Source: Micromonospora humi (GTDB lineage: Bacteria > Actinomycetota > Actinomycetes > Mycobacteriales > Micromonosporaceae). Taken from it: a stretch of 64,000 nt of DNA. A model generated the notes under the pieces. It was not told where the DNA came from and did not search any database. It saw nothing but the letters and a program-made list of their open reading frames with translations. Within the stretch, counting starts at the first letter, position 1, and each line of letters begins with the position of its first letter. The translations under genes and the position numbers were made by a program. Of this stretch, positions 49,760-58,303 are shown one piece after another. The DNA lies in NCBI RefSeq assembly GCF_900090105.1, contig NZ_FMDM01000021.1, forward strand, positions 1 through 64,000. The letters are read 5' to 3'.

Positions 49760-50499
49760 CGCCGTTGCTGACCGCCGAGGCGATCACCGTGCGGTACGGG
49801 TCGCTGACCGCGCTCGACGCGGTCGACCTCCAGGTCCCGCTCGGCCAGCGGCACGCGCTGATCGGGCCGAACGGCGCGGGCAAGACCACGCTGCTCGACG
49901 TGGTGGCCGGCGCCGCCCGGCCGGTGGACGGCCGGATCCGGCTGGCCGGGCGGGACGTCACCCGGCTCGGCCCGGCCGCCCGGGCCCGGCGCGGCGTCGG
50001 CCGCATCCACCAGCGGCCCGCCGTCTGGGACTCGCTGACCGCCCGGGAGAACGTGCTGGTCGCCGCGCTGCCCCGGGCCGAGCGGGCGGGGCGGTGGTAT
50101 CCGTCGGCCCGGCGGCGCGCGGCCGGGCGCACCGCCGACACGCTGCTGGACCGGGTTGGCCTCACCGACCTCGCCGCCGTCCCGGCCGGGCAGTTCGCCC
50201 ACGGGCAGCGCCGGCAGCTGGAGATCGCCGTGGCGCTGGCCGGCCAGCCGCGGCTGCTGCTGCTCGACGAGCCGGCCGCCGGGCTCTCCGCGGTGGAGGT
50301 CGGCTGGCTGGCGGAGTTCCTGCGCGGGCTGCCGCGTGCGGTCGCGGTGCTGCTGGTGGAGCACCGGCTGGATCTGGTCTACGCGCTCTGCGACACGGTG
50401 ACCGTGCTGCGCGACGGTCGGACGCTCGCCACCGGGTCGCCCGCCGAGATCCGTGCGTCGGTCCCGGTCCGTCAGGCGTACGCGGAGGGGGTGACGTGA
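49756..50499 (+). CDS. ABC transporter ATP-binding protein, LivG-like
   Basis: A 247-residue ATPase. Walker A is GPNGAGKTT, the signature helix is in QFAHGQRRQLEIAVAL (an atypical variant of LSGGQ), Walker B is LLLLDEPAAGL, and the switch His is in LLVEHRLDLV. LivG-type ATPases work as a heterodimer with LivF on the two permeases. ATG 49756 overlaps the permease stop (ATGA), and its own stop overlaps the next start (TGATG). Confidence 0.88.
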   Translation: MTPLLTAEAITVRYGSLTALDAVDLQVPLGQRHALIGPNGAGKTTLLDVVAGAARPVDGRIRLAGRDVTRLGPAARARRGVGRIHQRPAVWDSLTARENVLVAALPRAERAGRWYPSARRRAAGRTADTLLDRVGLTDLAAVPAGQFAHGQRRQLEIAVALAGQPRLLLLDEPAAGLSAVEVGWLAEFLRGLPRAVAVLLVEHRLDLVYALCDTVTVLRDGRTLATGSPAEIRASVPVRQAYAEGVT

Positions 50500-51296
50500 T
50501 GCTGCGCATCGAAGCGCTCTGCGCCGGTTACGCCGGCGGCACCGTCCTGCACGAGGTGACTCTCGACGTGCCACCCGGCGCGGTGCAGGCGGTGGTGGGC
50601 CGTAACGGCGCCGGCAAGAGCACACTCGTGCACTGCGTGGCCGGCCTCGTCCGGCCGCACGCCGGGCGGATCGAGATCAGCGGGGTGCCGGTCGCCGGCC
50701 GGCAGCCGCACCGGATCGCCCGCGCCGGGGTGGGGCTGGTCCCGCAGGGCCGGCGGGTCTTCTCCCGGCTGACCGTCGCCGAGCACCTGGTGCTGGCGGC
50801 GGCGCCGTGGCGGGCGGCGACCCAGGGTGGGGAGGGCTGGACCGTCGCCCGGGTGCTGGAGCTGCTGCCCCGTCTCGGGGCGCGGCTGCGGCATCGCGGC
50901 GACCAGCTCTCCGGCGGGGAGCAGCAGATGTTGGCGATCGCCCGGGCGTTGCTCGGTCAGCCCCGGGTGCTGCTGCTCGACGAGCCGTGCGAGGGGCTCG
51001 CGCCCGACCTGGCCGTCCGGATCCGTGAGCTGGTCGGGTCGCTGGCCCGGGCCGGCACGACCGTGCTCCTGGTCGAGCAGCAGATCCGGCACGCGGTCGA
51101 GGTCGCCGACCGGATCGCGGTGCTGGAGTACGGCCGGGTGGTCTACGACCGACCGGCCGGCGAGGCCCGGGCCGACCCGGGCGCGGTGGCGGCGCTGCTC
51201 AGCGTCGCCGCGGTCGGGGAGCCGCCGGCCTCCCGGCCCGGGCCCGGGCTGACCCACGCGCCGGGCCCACGAACCGACCGACCGCGACAGGAATGA
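50499..51296 (+). CDS. ABC transporter ATP-binding protein, LivF-like
   Basis: A 265-residue ATPase with Walker A GRNGAGKST, the VPQGRRVFSRLTVAEHL stretch that marks LivF, signature LSGGEQQMLAIARALL and Walker B LLLLDEPCEGL. It partners the LivG-like protein. The ATG at 50499 overlaps the preceding stop. A Pro-rich tail of about 25 residues follows the ATPase core. A methyltransferase gene starts seven bases downstream, so the operon continues. Confidence 0.88.
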   Translation: MLRIEALCAGYAGGTVLHEVTLDVPPGAVQAVVGRNGAGKSTLVHCVAGLVRPHAGRIEISGVPVAGRQPHRIARAGVGLVPQGRRVFSRLTVAEHLVLAAAPWRAATQGGEGWTVARVLELLPRLGARLRHRGDQLSGGEQQMLAIARALLGQPRVLLLDEPCEGLAPDLAVRIRELVGSLARAGTTVLLVEQQIRHAVEVADRIAVLEYGRVVYDRPAGEARADPGAVAALLSVAAVGEPPASRPGPGLTHAPGPRTDRPRQE

Positions 51297-51302
51297 GGAG
51301 CG

Positions 51303-52121
51303 ATGCCGTCCGACGCCCCCGAGACCGACTACGCCTTCGACACCGGCGCCGCCGACGCGGTGCCCCAACTGCACGCGCTCGAAGCCTTCCTGGACCCGAT
51401 CACCACCGGCCGGATCGCCGGGCCGCTGCTCGCCCCGGACGCCGCCCGGTGCTGGGAGGTCGGCGCCGGCGGCGGCTCGGTCGCCCGGGCCATGGCCGCC
51501 GCGGTCGGACCGGCCGGCCGGGTGGTCGCCACCGACCTCGACGTGACGCACCTGCGGCCGGCGGCCAACCTCGACGTGCGCCGGCACGACGTGCGCCGCG
51601 AGCCGCCGCCGGGGGACACGTTCGACCTGATCCACGCCCGGCTGGTGCTGCTGCACCTGCCGGAGCGGCGCCGGGTCCTGCGCACCCTGGCCGGCGCGCT
51701 GGCCCCGGGCGGGTGGCTGGTGGTCGAGGAGTTCGACTGCACCGCGCCGCTGCGGGTGCTGACCGCGCCGAGCGACGACGCGGCGAAACTCTTCGCCCAG
51801 GTGACGGACGCCATGCTGGGCATCCTGCAGAGCCACGGCGCGGACCTCGCCTGGGCGCAGGACGTGCACGCCGAGCAGGCCGCGGCGGGCCTGGTCGACA
51901 TCGACACGGTCACGCACGCGCAGAGCTGGCCGGGCGGCTCGCTCGGCATCTCGCTCTACGGCACGAACTCCCGGCAGCTGGAACCGGAGTTGCTGGACGC
52001 CGGGCTGTCAGCGGGCCAGCTGGAGGCGTTCCGCCGGCTGCTGCGGGATCCCGCGTTCGCGGCCATGTCGTACCAGTTCGTGTCGACCCGGGGCCGCCGT
52101 CGAGGTCCGGGACGGCGGTGA
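51303..52121 (+). CDS. Class I SAM-dependent methyltransferase
   Basis: A 272-residue methyltransferase with SAM motif I in CWEVGAGGGSVARAMA, motif II acid in VVATDLD, and FDLIHARLVLLHLPERRRVL as the post-motif helix. It resembles small-molecule methyltransferases of the UbiE/Methyltransf_25 type. The start ATG follows GAGGAGCG, seven bases after the LivF stop, so it is probably co-transcribed with the transporter. A link between the transported compound and the methylation is possible but unproven. Confidence 0.85.
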   Translation: MPSDAPETDYAFDTGAADAVPQLHALEAFLDPITTGRIAGPLLAPDAARCWEVGAGGGSVARAMAAAVGPAGRVVATDLDVTHLRPAANLDVRRHDVRREPPPGDTFDLIHARLVLLHLPERRRVLRTLAGALAPGGWLVVEEFDCTAPLRVLTAPSDDAAKLFAQVTDAMLGILQSHGADLAWAQDVHAEQAAAGLVDIDTVTHAQSWPGGSLGISLYGTNSRQLEPELLDAGLSAGQLEAFRRLLRDPAFAAMSYQFVSTRGRRRGPGRR

Positions 52122-52131
52122 CGCCGGTGGA

Positions 52132-52587
52132 TCAGCGCAGCGGGCCGTCCCCCGGGCCGGACGGATCGTCGACCACGTGCACGGCGGCCTCCTCGGCGCT
52201 GGCCGCCCCACCGTCGATGCCGACGTCCCAGGCGACCGAGTCGGCCTGCTCGTCCTCCCCGAACCCCTGGTCGTCGGCGACCAGGCGGCCGCTGCGGGTC
52301 TCCCGCTCGTAGCCCCGGCGGGTCAGCTCGTCCTCGTCGCCGTCGGCCTCCTCGGCGTACGGGTCGACGTCCGGCTCCTCCTGGGCGAGCAGGTGCGCCA
52401 GTGAGTCACCGGCCCGCTCCTCGGCCGCCGTGGTGCCGAACCGGTTCGCCGCCGTCCAGTGGTCGGCGGCGGCGATCCCGGTGTCGAGCGGATCCCCGAC
52501 GGAGTCGTCGAGCGTGTCGGAGGCGTCCAGGACGCCGTCGTCCTCGGCCACGTTCCACTCGTCGGCGGTCTGCTCGGTGTCGCTCAT
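52132..52587 (-). CDS. DUF5709 family protein
   Basis: A 151-residue acidic, mostly disordered protein of the actinobacterial DUF5709 type: LDASDTLDDSVGDPLDTGI, then HLLAQEEPDVDPY and GRLVADDQG. Function is unknown; relatives are often stress-induced. ATG 52587 follows GGGAGGACG. It is convergent with the methyltransferase gene, with only 10 bases between stops, and divergent from the response-regulator/reductase gene. Confidence 0.8.
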   Translation of the reverse strand: MSDTEQTADEWNVAEDDGVLDASDTLDDSVGDPLDTGIAAADHWTAANRFGTTAAEERAGDSLAHLLAQEEPDVDPYAEEADGDEDELTRRGYERETRSGRLVADDQGFGEDEQADSVAWDVGIDGGAASAEEAAVHVVDDPSGPGDGPLR

Positions 52588-52695
52588 GGGTCGTCCTCCC
52601 TGGGGTCTCCTGCTCCGCCATCCCACCCGAGAAACCCCGTCGAGGGAAGAGGCGGGTGACCTGGGTAATGCCGGCGGACGGCGGGGAGTGCTTGG

Positions 52696-54363
52696 ATGGA
52701 CGTCATGCCCAACCCCGCGATCCTCACCGTCGACGACGACCCGGCCGTCTCCCGGGCGGTCGCCCGGGACATCCGGCGCCGCTACGGCGACCGCTACCGG
52801 GTGGTGCGGGCCGACTCCGCCGAGGCGGCCCTGGAGGCGCTGCGCGAGCTGAAGCTGCGCGGCGAGCAGGTGGCGGTGCTGATTGCCGACTACCGGATGC
52901 CGCAGATGAACGGCATCGAGTTCCTCGAGGCGGCGATGGACCTGTTCCCCGCCGCGCGCCGGGTCCTGCTCACCGCCTACGCCGACACCGACGCCGCGAT
53001 CAACGCGATCAACGTGGTCGACCTCGACCACTACCTGCTCAAGCCGTGGCACCCGCCGGAGGAGAAGCTCTACCCGGTGCTGGACCAGCTGCTGGAGGCG
53101 TGGACGGCCGGCGGGACCACCGGCACGCCCGAGCTGCGGGTGGTGGGGCACCGCTGGTCGGCGCCGTCGTTCACGGCGCGCGACTTCCTGGCCCGCAACC
53201 TGGTGCCGTTCCGCTGGGTGCTCGCCGACGAGCCGGAGGGCGCCGAGCTGCTGCGCGCGGCGGGCGTGACCGCGAACGACGTACCCCTGGTGGTGACCGC
53301 GGACGGCAAGTCGCTGGTGCAGCCGTCGCCGTCCGACCTGGCCGCGCAGGTCGGCCTGGCCACCACGCCGGCCGCCGACTTCTACGATCTGGTGGTGGTG
53401 GGCGCCGGCCCGGCAGGGCTCGGCGCGGCCGTCTACGGCGCCTCGGAGGGGCTGCGGACGGTGCTGATCGAGCGCCGGGCCACCGGCGGGCAGGCCGGGC
53501 AGAGCAGCCGGATCGAGAACTACCTCGGCTTCCCGGACGGCGTCTCCGGCGCGCAGCTCACCGACCGGGCCCGCCGGCAGGCGCTGCGTTTCGGCGCGGA
53601 GCTGCTCAGCGCCCGCGAGGTGGTGTCGCTGGAGGACGCCGGCGGCGCGCGGCTGCTGCGGTTCAGCGACGGCAGCAGCGTCGCCGCGCACACCGTGGTG
53701 CTGGCCACCGGCGTCTCCTACCGGATGCTGCCCGCGCCGGGGCTGGCCGAGCTGACCGGCCGCGGCTGCTTCTACGGCTCGGTGGCGAGCGAGGCGCCGA
53801 GCTGCTCCGGGGAGGACGTCTACATCGTCGGCGGGGCCAACTCCGCCGGCCAGGCCGCGGTGCACTTCTCCCGGTACGCCCGCCGGGTGCACCTGCTGAT
53901 CCGCGGCGACGACCTGACCCGGTCGATGTCGAGTTACCTGATCGACCAGATCGCCCGGATCGACGCCATCGAGGTCCACCCGTGCACCGAGGTGGTCGGC
54001 GGCGCCGGGGGGGAGCACCTGGAACGGGTGACCCTGCGGGACATGCGCACCGGCGCGACGCGCGAGGTCGACACCTCGTGGCTGTTCGTGTTCATCGGCG
54101 CGGAGCCGCACACCGACTGGCTCGACGGCGCGGTCGTCCGGGACCGGCGGGGCTTCGTGCTGACCGGGCCGGACCTGACCCGCGGCGGCCACCGGCCGGC
54201 CGGCTGGTCCCTGCCCCGCGATCCCTACCACCTGGAGTCCAGCATGCCGGGCGTGTTCGCGGCCGGCGACGTGCGGGCCGACTCGGTGAAGCGGGTGGCC
54301 TCGGCCGTCGGCGAGGGCGCGATGGCGGTCTCGCTGGTGCACCGTTACCTGGAGGCGCAATGA
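52696..54363 (+). CDS. Response regulator receiver fused to thioredoxin-reductase-like flavoprotein
   Basis: A 555-residue fusion. Residues 1-125 are a receiver domain (acidic pocket TVDDDPAV, phospho-acceptor Asp in IADYRMP, Thr in LLTAYAD, Lys in LLKPW). Residues about 130-220 are a glutaredoxin-like fold (ARDFLARNLVPFRWV then VPLVVTADGK). Residues about 230-555 are the FAD/NADPH module of thioredoxin reductases (VVGAGPAGLGAAVYG, YIVGGANSAGQAAV, FAAGDVRAD). The redox CxxC is missing: only one Cys remains in EAPSCSGED. The likely job is phosphorylation-controlled redox or NAD(P)H sensing. ATG 52696 follows GGGGAG. Its stop overlaps the histidine-kinase start, so the pair is a two-component system. 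Confidence 0.88.
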   Translation: MDVMPNPAILTVDDDPAVSRAVARDIRRRYGDRYRVVRADSAEAALEALRELKLRGEQVAVLIADYRMPQMNGIEFLEAAMDLFPAARRVLLTAYADTDAAINAINVVDLDHYLLKPWHPPEEKLYPVLDQLLEAWTAGGTTGTPELRVVGHRWSAPSFTARDFLARNLVPFRWVLADEPEGAELLRAAGVTANDVPLVVTADGKSLVQPSPSDLAAQVGLATTPAADFYDLVVVGAGPAGLGAAVYGASEGLRTVLIERRATGGQAGQSSRIENYLGFPDGVSGAQLTDRARRQALRFGAELLSAREVVSLEDAGGARLLRFSDGSSVAAHTVVLATGVSYRMLPAPGLAELTGRGCFYGSVASEAPSCSGEDVYIVGGANSAGQAAVHFSRYARRVHLLIRGDDLTRSMSSYLIDQIARIDAIEVHPCTEVVGGAGGEHLERVTLRDMRTGATREVDTSWLFVFIGAEPHTDWLDGAVVRDRRGFVLTGPDLTRGGHRPAGWSLPRDPYHLESSMPGVFAAGDVRADSVKRVASAVGEGAMAVSLVHRYLEAQ

Positions 54364-55775
54364 CCGACCGGCTGACCCCGGACGAGCTGCGGCAGCTCTT
54401 CCTCTTCGAGTCGCTCACCCCGGAGCAGCTCGCCCACCTGGCCGAGCACGGCCGGGTGGAGCGGCGGCGGGCCGGCGAGGCGGTCTACGTCGAGGGCGAG
54501 CCGGCGAGCTGCTTCTTCGTGCTGCTGGACGGCACGGTGGCGATGCACCAGCGGGTCCAGGGCGACGAGGTGGAGGTCAGTCGAACCAGCCAGCGCGGCG
54601 TCTACGGCGGCGCCATGCAGGCGTACATCGGGGAACCGGCCGAGCAGCGTTACCGCAACAGCCTGCGCGCGGTCACCGACGCCGCGGTGTTCGCCCTGCC
54701 CGCGGAGATCATCGCGGCGGCCATGCGCGGCTGGTTCCCGATGGCCACCCACCTGTTGGAGGGCCTGTTCATCGGGATGCGCAACACGCAGACGATCGTC
54801 GGTGAGCGGGAACGACTGCTGGCTCTGGGCGCGCTCTCGGCGGGGCTCACCCACGAGCTGAACAATCCGGCGGCGGCCGCCGTCCGGGCCACCTCGGCGC
54901 TGCGCGGGCGGGTGGCGAAGATGCGGCACAAGCTCGCCATGATCGCCGACGGCCGGCTCGACGGGCGGCGGCTGCACGACCTCGTCGCGTTGCAGGAGGA
55001 GGCGGTGAAGCGGGCCGCCGCCGCCACCGCGCTGTCGCCGCTGGCGGCCAGCGACGCCGAGGACGAGCTGGGCGACTGGTTGGAGGAGCACGGGGTACGG
55101 GGGGCCTGGGAGTTGGCGCCGACACTCGTCGCCGGCGGCATCGACAGCGGCTGGCTCGCCCAGGTCGACGCCGCGGTCGGCGGTGACGACCTGGAGTCGG
55201 CGGTGCACTGGATCACCTACACCATCGACACCGAACTGCTGATGGGTGAGATCGACGACGCGGTCACCCGGGTCTCCGGGCTGGTCGGCGCCGCCAAGCA
55301 GTACTCCCAACTGGACCGGGCGCCCTACCAGACGGTGGACGTGCACGAGCTGCTCGACGCCACGCTCGTCATGCTCCAGGCGAAGATCCCGGCCGGCGTC
55401 CGGGTGGTGAAGGAGTACGACCGCGGCCTGCCGGCCGTCCCGGCGTACGCGGCCGAGCTCAACCAGGTCTGGACCAACCTGATCGACAACGCGCTCGCCG
55501 CGATGGCCGGCGACGGCACGCTGACGGTCCGGACCGGGTGCACCGACGACCGCCTGACCGTCGAGATCCGCGACACCGGTCCGGGCATCGCGCCGGAGGT
55601 GCGCCCGCGCATCTTCGAGCCGTTCTTCACCACCAAGGCGGTGGGCGAGGGCACCGGTCTCGGGCTGGACATCTCGTACCGGATCGTGGTCAACAAGCAC
55701 CACGGCGACATCCGGGTGCAGTCCGCGCCCGGCGACACCCGGTTCGTGGTGCTGCTGCCGCTCACGCCGGCCTGA
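54360..55775 (+). CDS. Cyclic-nucleotide-binding-domain sensor histidine kinase
   Basis: A 471-residue soluble kinase. Residues 1-140 are a cNMP-binding fold (LFLFESLTPEQLAHL, GEAVYVEGEPASCFFVLLDG). The dimerisation H-box is GALSAGLTHELNNPAAAA, with the phospho-acceptor His in THELNNP. The ATPase part carries VWTNLIDNALAAM (N-box), IRDTGPGI (G1), IFEPFFTTK and GTGLGLDIS (G2). No membrane helix is present, so it senses an internal signal. ATG 54360 overlaps the reductase stop (ATGA), so it very probably phosphorylates the receiver fused to that reductase. Confidence 0.9.
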   Translation: MTDRLTPDELRQLFLFESLTPEQLAHLAEHGRVERRRAGEAVYVEGEPASCFFVLLDGTVAMHQRVQGDEVEVSRTSQRGVYGGAMQAYIGEPAEQRYRNSLRAVTDAAVFALPAEIIAAAMRGWFPMATHLLEGLFIGMRNTQTIVGERERLLALGALSAGLTHELNNPAAAAVRATSALRGRVAKMRHKLAMIADGRLDGRRLHDLVALQEEAVKRAAAATALSPLAASDAEDELGDWLEEHGVRGAWELAPTLVAGGIDSGWLAQVDAAVGGDDLESAVHWITYTIDTELLMGEIDDAVTRVSGLVGAAKQYSQLDRAPYQTVDVHELLDATLVMLQAKIPAGVRVVKEYDRGLPAVPAYAAELNQVWTNLIDNALAAMAGDGTLTVRTGCTDDRLTVEIRDTGPGIAPEVRPRIFEPFFTTKAVGEGTGLGLDISYRIVVNKHHGDIRVQSAPGDTRFVVLLPLTPA

Positions 55776-55795
55776 CCCGGCGGGCGCCGTCGGCG

Positions 55796-56635
55796 TCAGA
55801 ACAGCGTGGCCGGGCCGACCGGAGTCGGCTCGGGCAGCGGCGCCAACTCGGGGAGGCGGGCGCGGACCTGGTCGTGGAACCGGCGGGCCAGGTCGGGGGC
55901 GTCCGCGTTGTCCGGCGTGTGCACGAACACGGTCGGCGAGCGCCCCTCGCGCAGCCAGCCGGTGACCACGTCCAGCCACGGCTGCCAGCCCTCGACCGTC
56001 GCGGCCGGGTCGTCGCGGCCGAGGTAGCGCACCACCGGCCGGTCGGTCAGCGCCTCGGCGCGTCTCGGTAGGCGCGGCTTGCGCGTCCACGCCTCCCGTT
56101 CGGCGTCGCTGGTCGGCGGCGTGCGGAAGAACGCGGTGGTGTCGAACGGGATCCACTCCGCGCCGGCCCGGCCGAGGGTCTGCGTCAACGTGCGGGCCGC
56201 GCCGGCGTCGGTGAAGAACGCCGGGTGGCGGACCTCGACGGCGTAGCGGTGGTCGGTGGGCAGGGTGCGGAGGAACCGGTCGAGGTCGGGCACGTCACCC
56301 GGGCCGAACGAGCCGGGCAACTGCACCCAGAGGGTGTCCGCCCGGGGCCCGAGCGGTTCCATCGCGTGCAGGAACGCCCGCAGCTCCGCCTCGCCGCCGG
56401 TGAGCCGGCGCTCGTGCGTGACCACCTTGGGCAGCTTCGCCAGGAACCGGAAGTCCGGGTCGGTCTGCTCCGCCCAGGACGCCACCGTCTCCCGGGCCGG
56501 CGTCGCGTAGAACGTGGTGTTCCCCTCGACCGCGTCGCACCAGCCGGCGTACGCCCGCAGCCGTTCGTGCGCCGGCAGGACCTGCCCCGGCCAGGATCGG
56601 TGCGTCCACATGGCACACCCGACGTGCAGCCGCAT
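55796..56635 (-). CDS. DUF72 (YecE-like) protein
   Basis: A 279-residue TIM-barrel protein of the DUF72 family: RLHVGCAMWTHRSW at the start, WCDAVEGNTTFYATP, FRFLAKLPKVVTHERRL, and VFVHTPDNADAPDLA near the end, where conserved His and Asp lie at the barrel mouth. The biochemical role is unknown; structural relatives resemble endonuclease IV. It is convergent with the kinase gene and is transcribed in the same direction as the RtcB-PrfH-phosphotransferase operon, starting 91 bases after that operon's last stop. Confidence 0.9.
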   Translation of the reverse strand: MRLHVGCAMWTHRSWPGQVLPAHERLRAYAGWCDAVEGNTTFYATPARETVASWAEQTDPDFRFLAKLPKVVTHERRLTGGEAELRAFLHAMEPLGPRADTLWVQLPGSFGPGDVPDLDRFLRTLPTDHRYAVEVRHPAFFTDAGAARTLTQTLGRAGAEWIPFDTTAFFRTPPTSDAEREAWTRKPRLPRRAEALTDRPVVRYLGRDDPAATVEGWQPWLDVVTGWLREGRSPTVFVHTPDNADAPDLARRFHDQVRARLPELAPLPEPTPVGPATLF

Positions 56636-56726
56636 CCGATCCCCTCCCGCCCGCGCCCACGCTATCCGACCCCGTTCCCGTCGCCGCCCATGGGCCTGCT
56701 CGCCGCCCGACGGGGGTCGCCCGCGT

Positions 56727-57701
56727 TCACAGCGCGGCGAGCGCCTCGGCGATGTTCCGCTCGGCGAGGTCGAGCATCCACCGCCGGTCCGGGAAGTCGC
56801 CCTCGGCGATCCGCAGCGGACCCTCGATCAGCGCGAGCACCTGCGCGTACCGGTAGAACTCCAGCCGGTCGGCGTCGAGCGCGACCGGACGCAGCGCCGG
56901 GTAGGCCGCGCCGAAGCGCAGCCGCAGCCAGGCGTGCTCCCACTCGACGTCGAACCAGGTCAGACCCTCGATGTCGATCATCACCGGTGCGCCGTCGGCC
57001 GTGACCAGCACGTGGTCCGGGCCGAGTTCGCCGTGCACCAGCGCGTACGCCTGCCGTGGCGGCACCCGGTCGCGCAGCCCGCGCAGGTGGGCGGCGATCC
57101 GGTCCCGCGCGGCGGCCGGTCGGGGATCGCGGGCCGCCGCGCCGGCGAGGTGCCCGAGCGCGCGGTCCAGGACCACGTCCTCGGCGGGCCGGGCCGGTGA
57201 CGTGGCCCGGGCCGCGTCCGTGAGCCGGCCCCAGCGCGGGCCGGACGTGGTGTGCATCCGCCGGAGCGCGTCCCCGAGCCGGGCCAGGGGTTCGGCCGCC
57301 CGGTCGCGGTGGCGGGTCAGCAACGCCTCCAGCGTCACTCCGCCGACGTCCTCCACCAGCGCGACGTCGGCGTCGAGCCGGTGGCCGGCGGGATCGCGGG
57401 CGATCAGGTGCGGCACGCGTACGCCGGCGGCGGTGAGCGCGGCGTGGTTGACGGCGAACAGCTCGGCGCCGGACGCCTCGGTGAACGGGTCGTCCGGGAC
57501 GGCCTCCGCCGCGGGCCAGTAGTTCTCGCGCGGCGACCAGACGTACAGGACCACTGTCGACCCGTCGTCGAGCCCGATCCGGTAGACGCCCTTGCGGGTG
57601 CCACCGGCGAGCCGGTGCAGCGCGGTGACCCGCCGGTCCGTGCCGAGTCGGTCGCGCACCAGGTCACGGACGTCGTCCGGACGCAGGAACGTACGTGTCA
57701 C
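56727..57701 (-). CDS. Aminoglycoside-phosphotransferase-fold protein coupled to PrfH
   Basis: A 324-residue APH/choline-kinase-fold protein. Landmarks: GTRKGVYRIGLDDGSTVVLYVW (nucleotide-binding loop and Lys region), the catalytic-loop equivalent VHGELGPDHVLV, and MIDIEGLTWFD with the metal-binding Asp. The usual HGDxxxxN loop is present in modified form (HGEL with HV in place of N), so kinase activity is plausible but not certain. GTG 57701 overlaps the PrfH stop (GTGA), so it is translated with the RtcB-PrfH pair. Its substrate is unknown. Confidence 0.8.
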   Translation of the reverse strand: MTRTFLRPDDVRDLVRDRLGTDRRVTALHRLAGGTRKGVYRIGLDDGSTVVLYVWSPRENYWPAAEAVPDDPFTEASGAELFAVNHAALTAAGVRVPHLIARDPAGHRLDADVALVEDVGGVTLEALLTRHRDRAAEPLARLGDALRRMHTTSGPRWGRLTDAARATSPARPAEDVVLDRALGHLAGAAARDPRPAAARDRIAAHLRGLRDRVPPRQAYALVHGELGPDHVLVTADGAPVMIDIEGLTWFDVEWEHAWLRLRFGAAYPALRPVALDADRLEFYRYAQVLALIEGPLRIAEGDFPDRRWMLDLAERNIAEALAAL

Positions 57702-58303
57702 GGCCGTTCCACCCGGACCGGGTCGCCACGGACCAGCTCGTCGTGGATCCGCCACCGGGCCGCCGTGCCGGCGCGCCGGGCCGCCTCGTCGTCCGCGTCG
57801 ACCCGCCGGCGCAGCAGGTCGACGGCGATCCGGCGGTTGAGGTGGAGCTGCCGTTCGGTGTCCACCACCACCACGTGGCCGGACGGGCGGTGGGTCGCCC
57901 GGACGGCGGTGCTGGCCTTGTTCCGGTGCTGGCCGCCGGGCCCACCGGTGCGACACGGCGTGAACTCGACGTCCGTCTCGTGGAACGGGGTGACCGGCAC
58001 GTCGGCCCGGTGCGGCCGGGCGGTGACGTACCAGTTCTTCCGCCCGTGGCCGGGTCGGTAGGGGCTCGGCGCCCGCCAGCAGAGCGTGCCGGTCCAGTCG
58101 GCGGCGCACGCCTCCGCGCCGGATCCGGTGATGCGGAGCAGCACCGAGCGCCAGGTGCCCGGGCGGTCACCGGGCACGGTGTCGACCCGGGTCGTGTCCA
58201 GCCGGCGCCGGGCGGCGTCCGCCTCCAGGCGGGTCAGCAGCCGGGCCAGCGCCCAGGCGCACTCCTGCGGGCCGCGCCCGGCGGACAGCAGCAGGTCGGT
58301 CAT
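57698..58303 (-). CDS. prfH: Peptide chain release factor homologue PrfH
   Basis: A 201-residue release-factor-like protein. The catalytic GGQ motif is in CRTGGPGGQHRNKAS, with the usual basic tail around HLNRRIAVDLLRRR. It lacks the N-terminal and anticodon-reading domains of RF1/RF2, as PrfH does. PrfH sits beside RtcB in many bacteria and helps release peptides from ribosomes whose decoding-centre RNA has been cut, so RtcB can reseal it. ATG 58303 overlaps the RtcB stop (ATGA). Confidence 0.88.
   Translation of the reverse strand: MTDLLLSAGRGPQECAWALARLLTRLEADAARRRLDTTRVDTVPGDRPGTWRSVLLRITGSGAEACAADWTGTLCWRAPSPYRPGHGRKNWYVTARPHRADVPVTPFHETDVEFTPCRTGGPGGQHRNKASTAVRATHRPSGHVVVVDTERQLHLNRRIAVDLLRRRVDADDEAARRAGTAARWRIHDELVRGDPVRVERP

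Noticed and set aside
46681..51296. Assigning the Liv-type transporter specifically to leucine uptake
   Set aside because: The binding-protein family has many ligands; sequence alone does not fix it.
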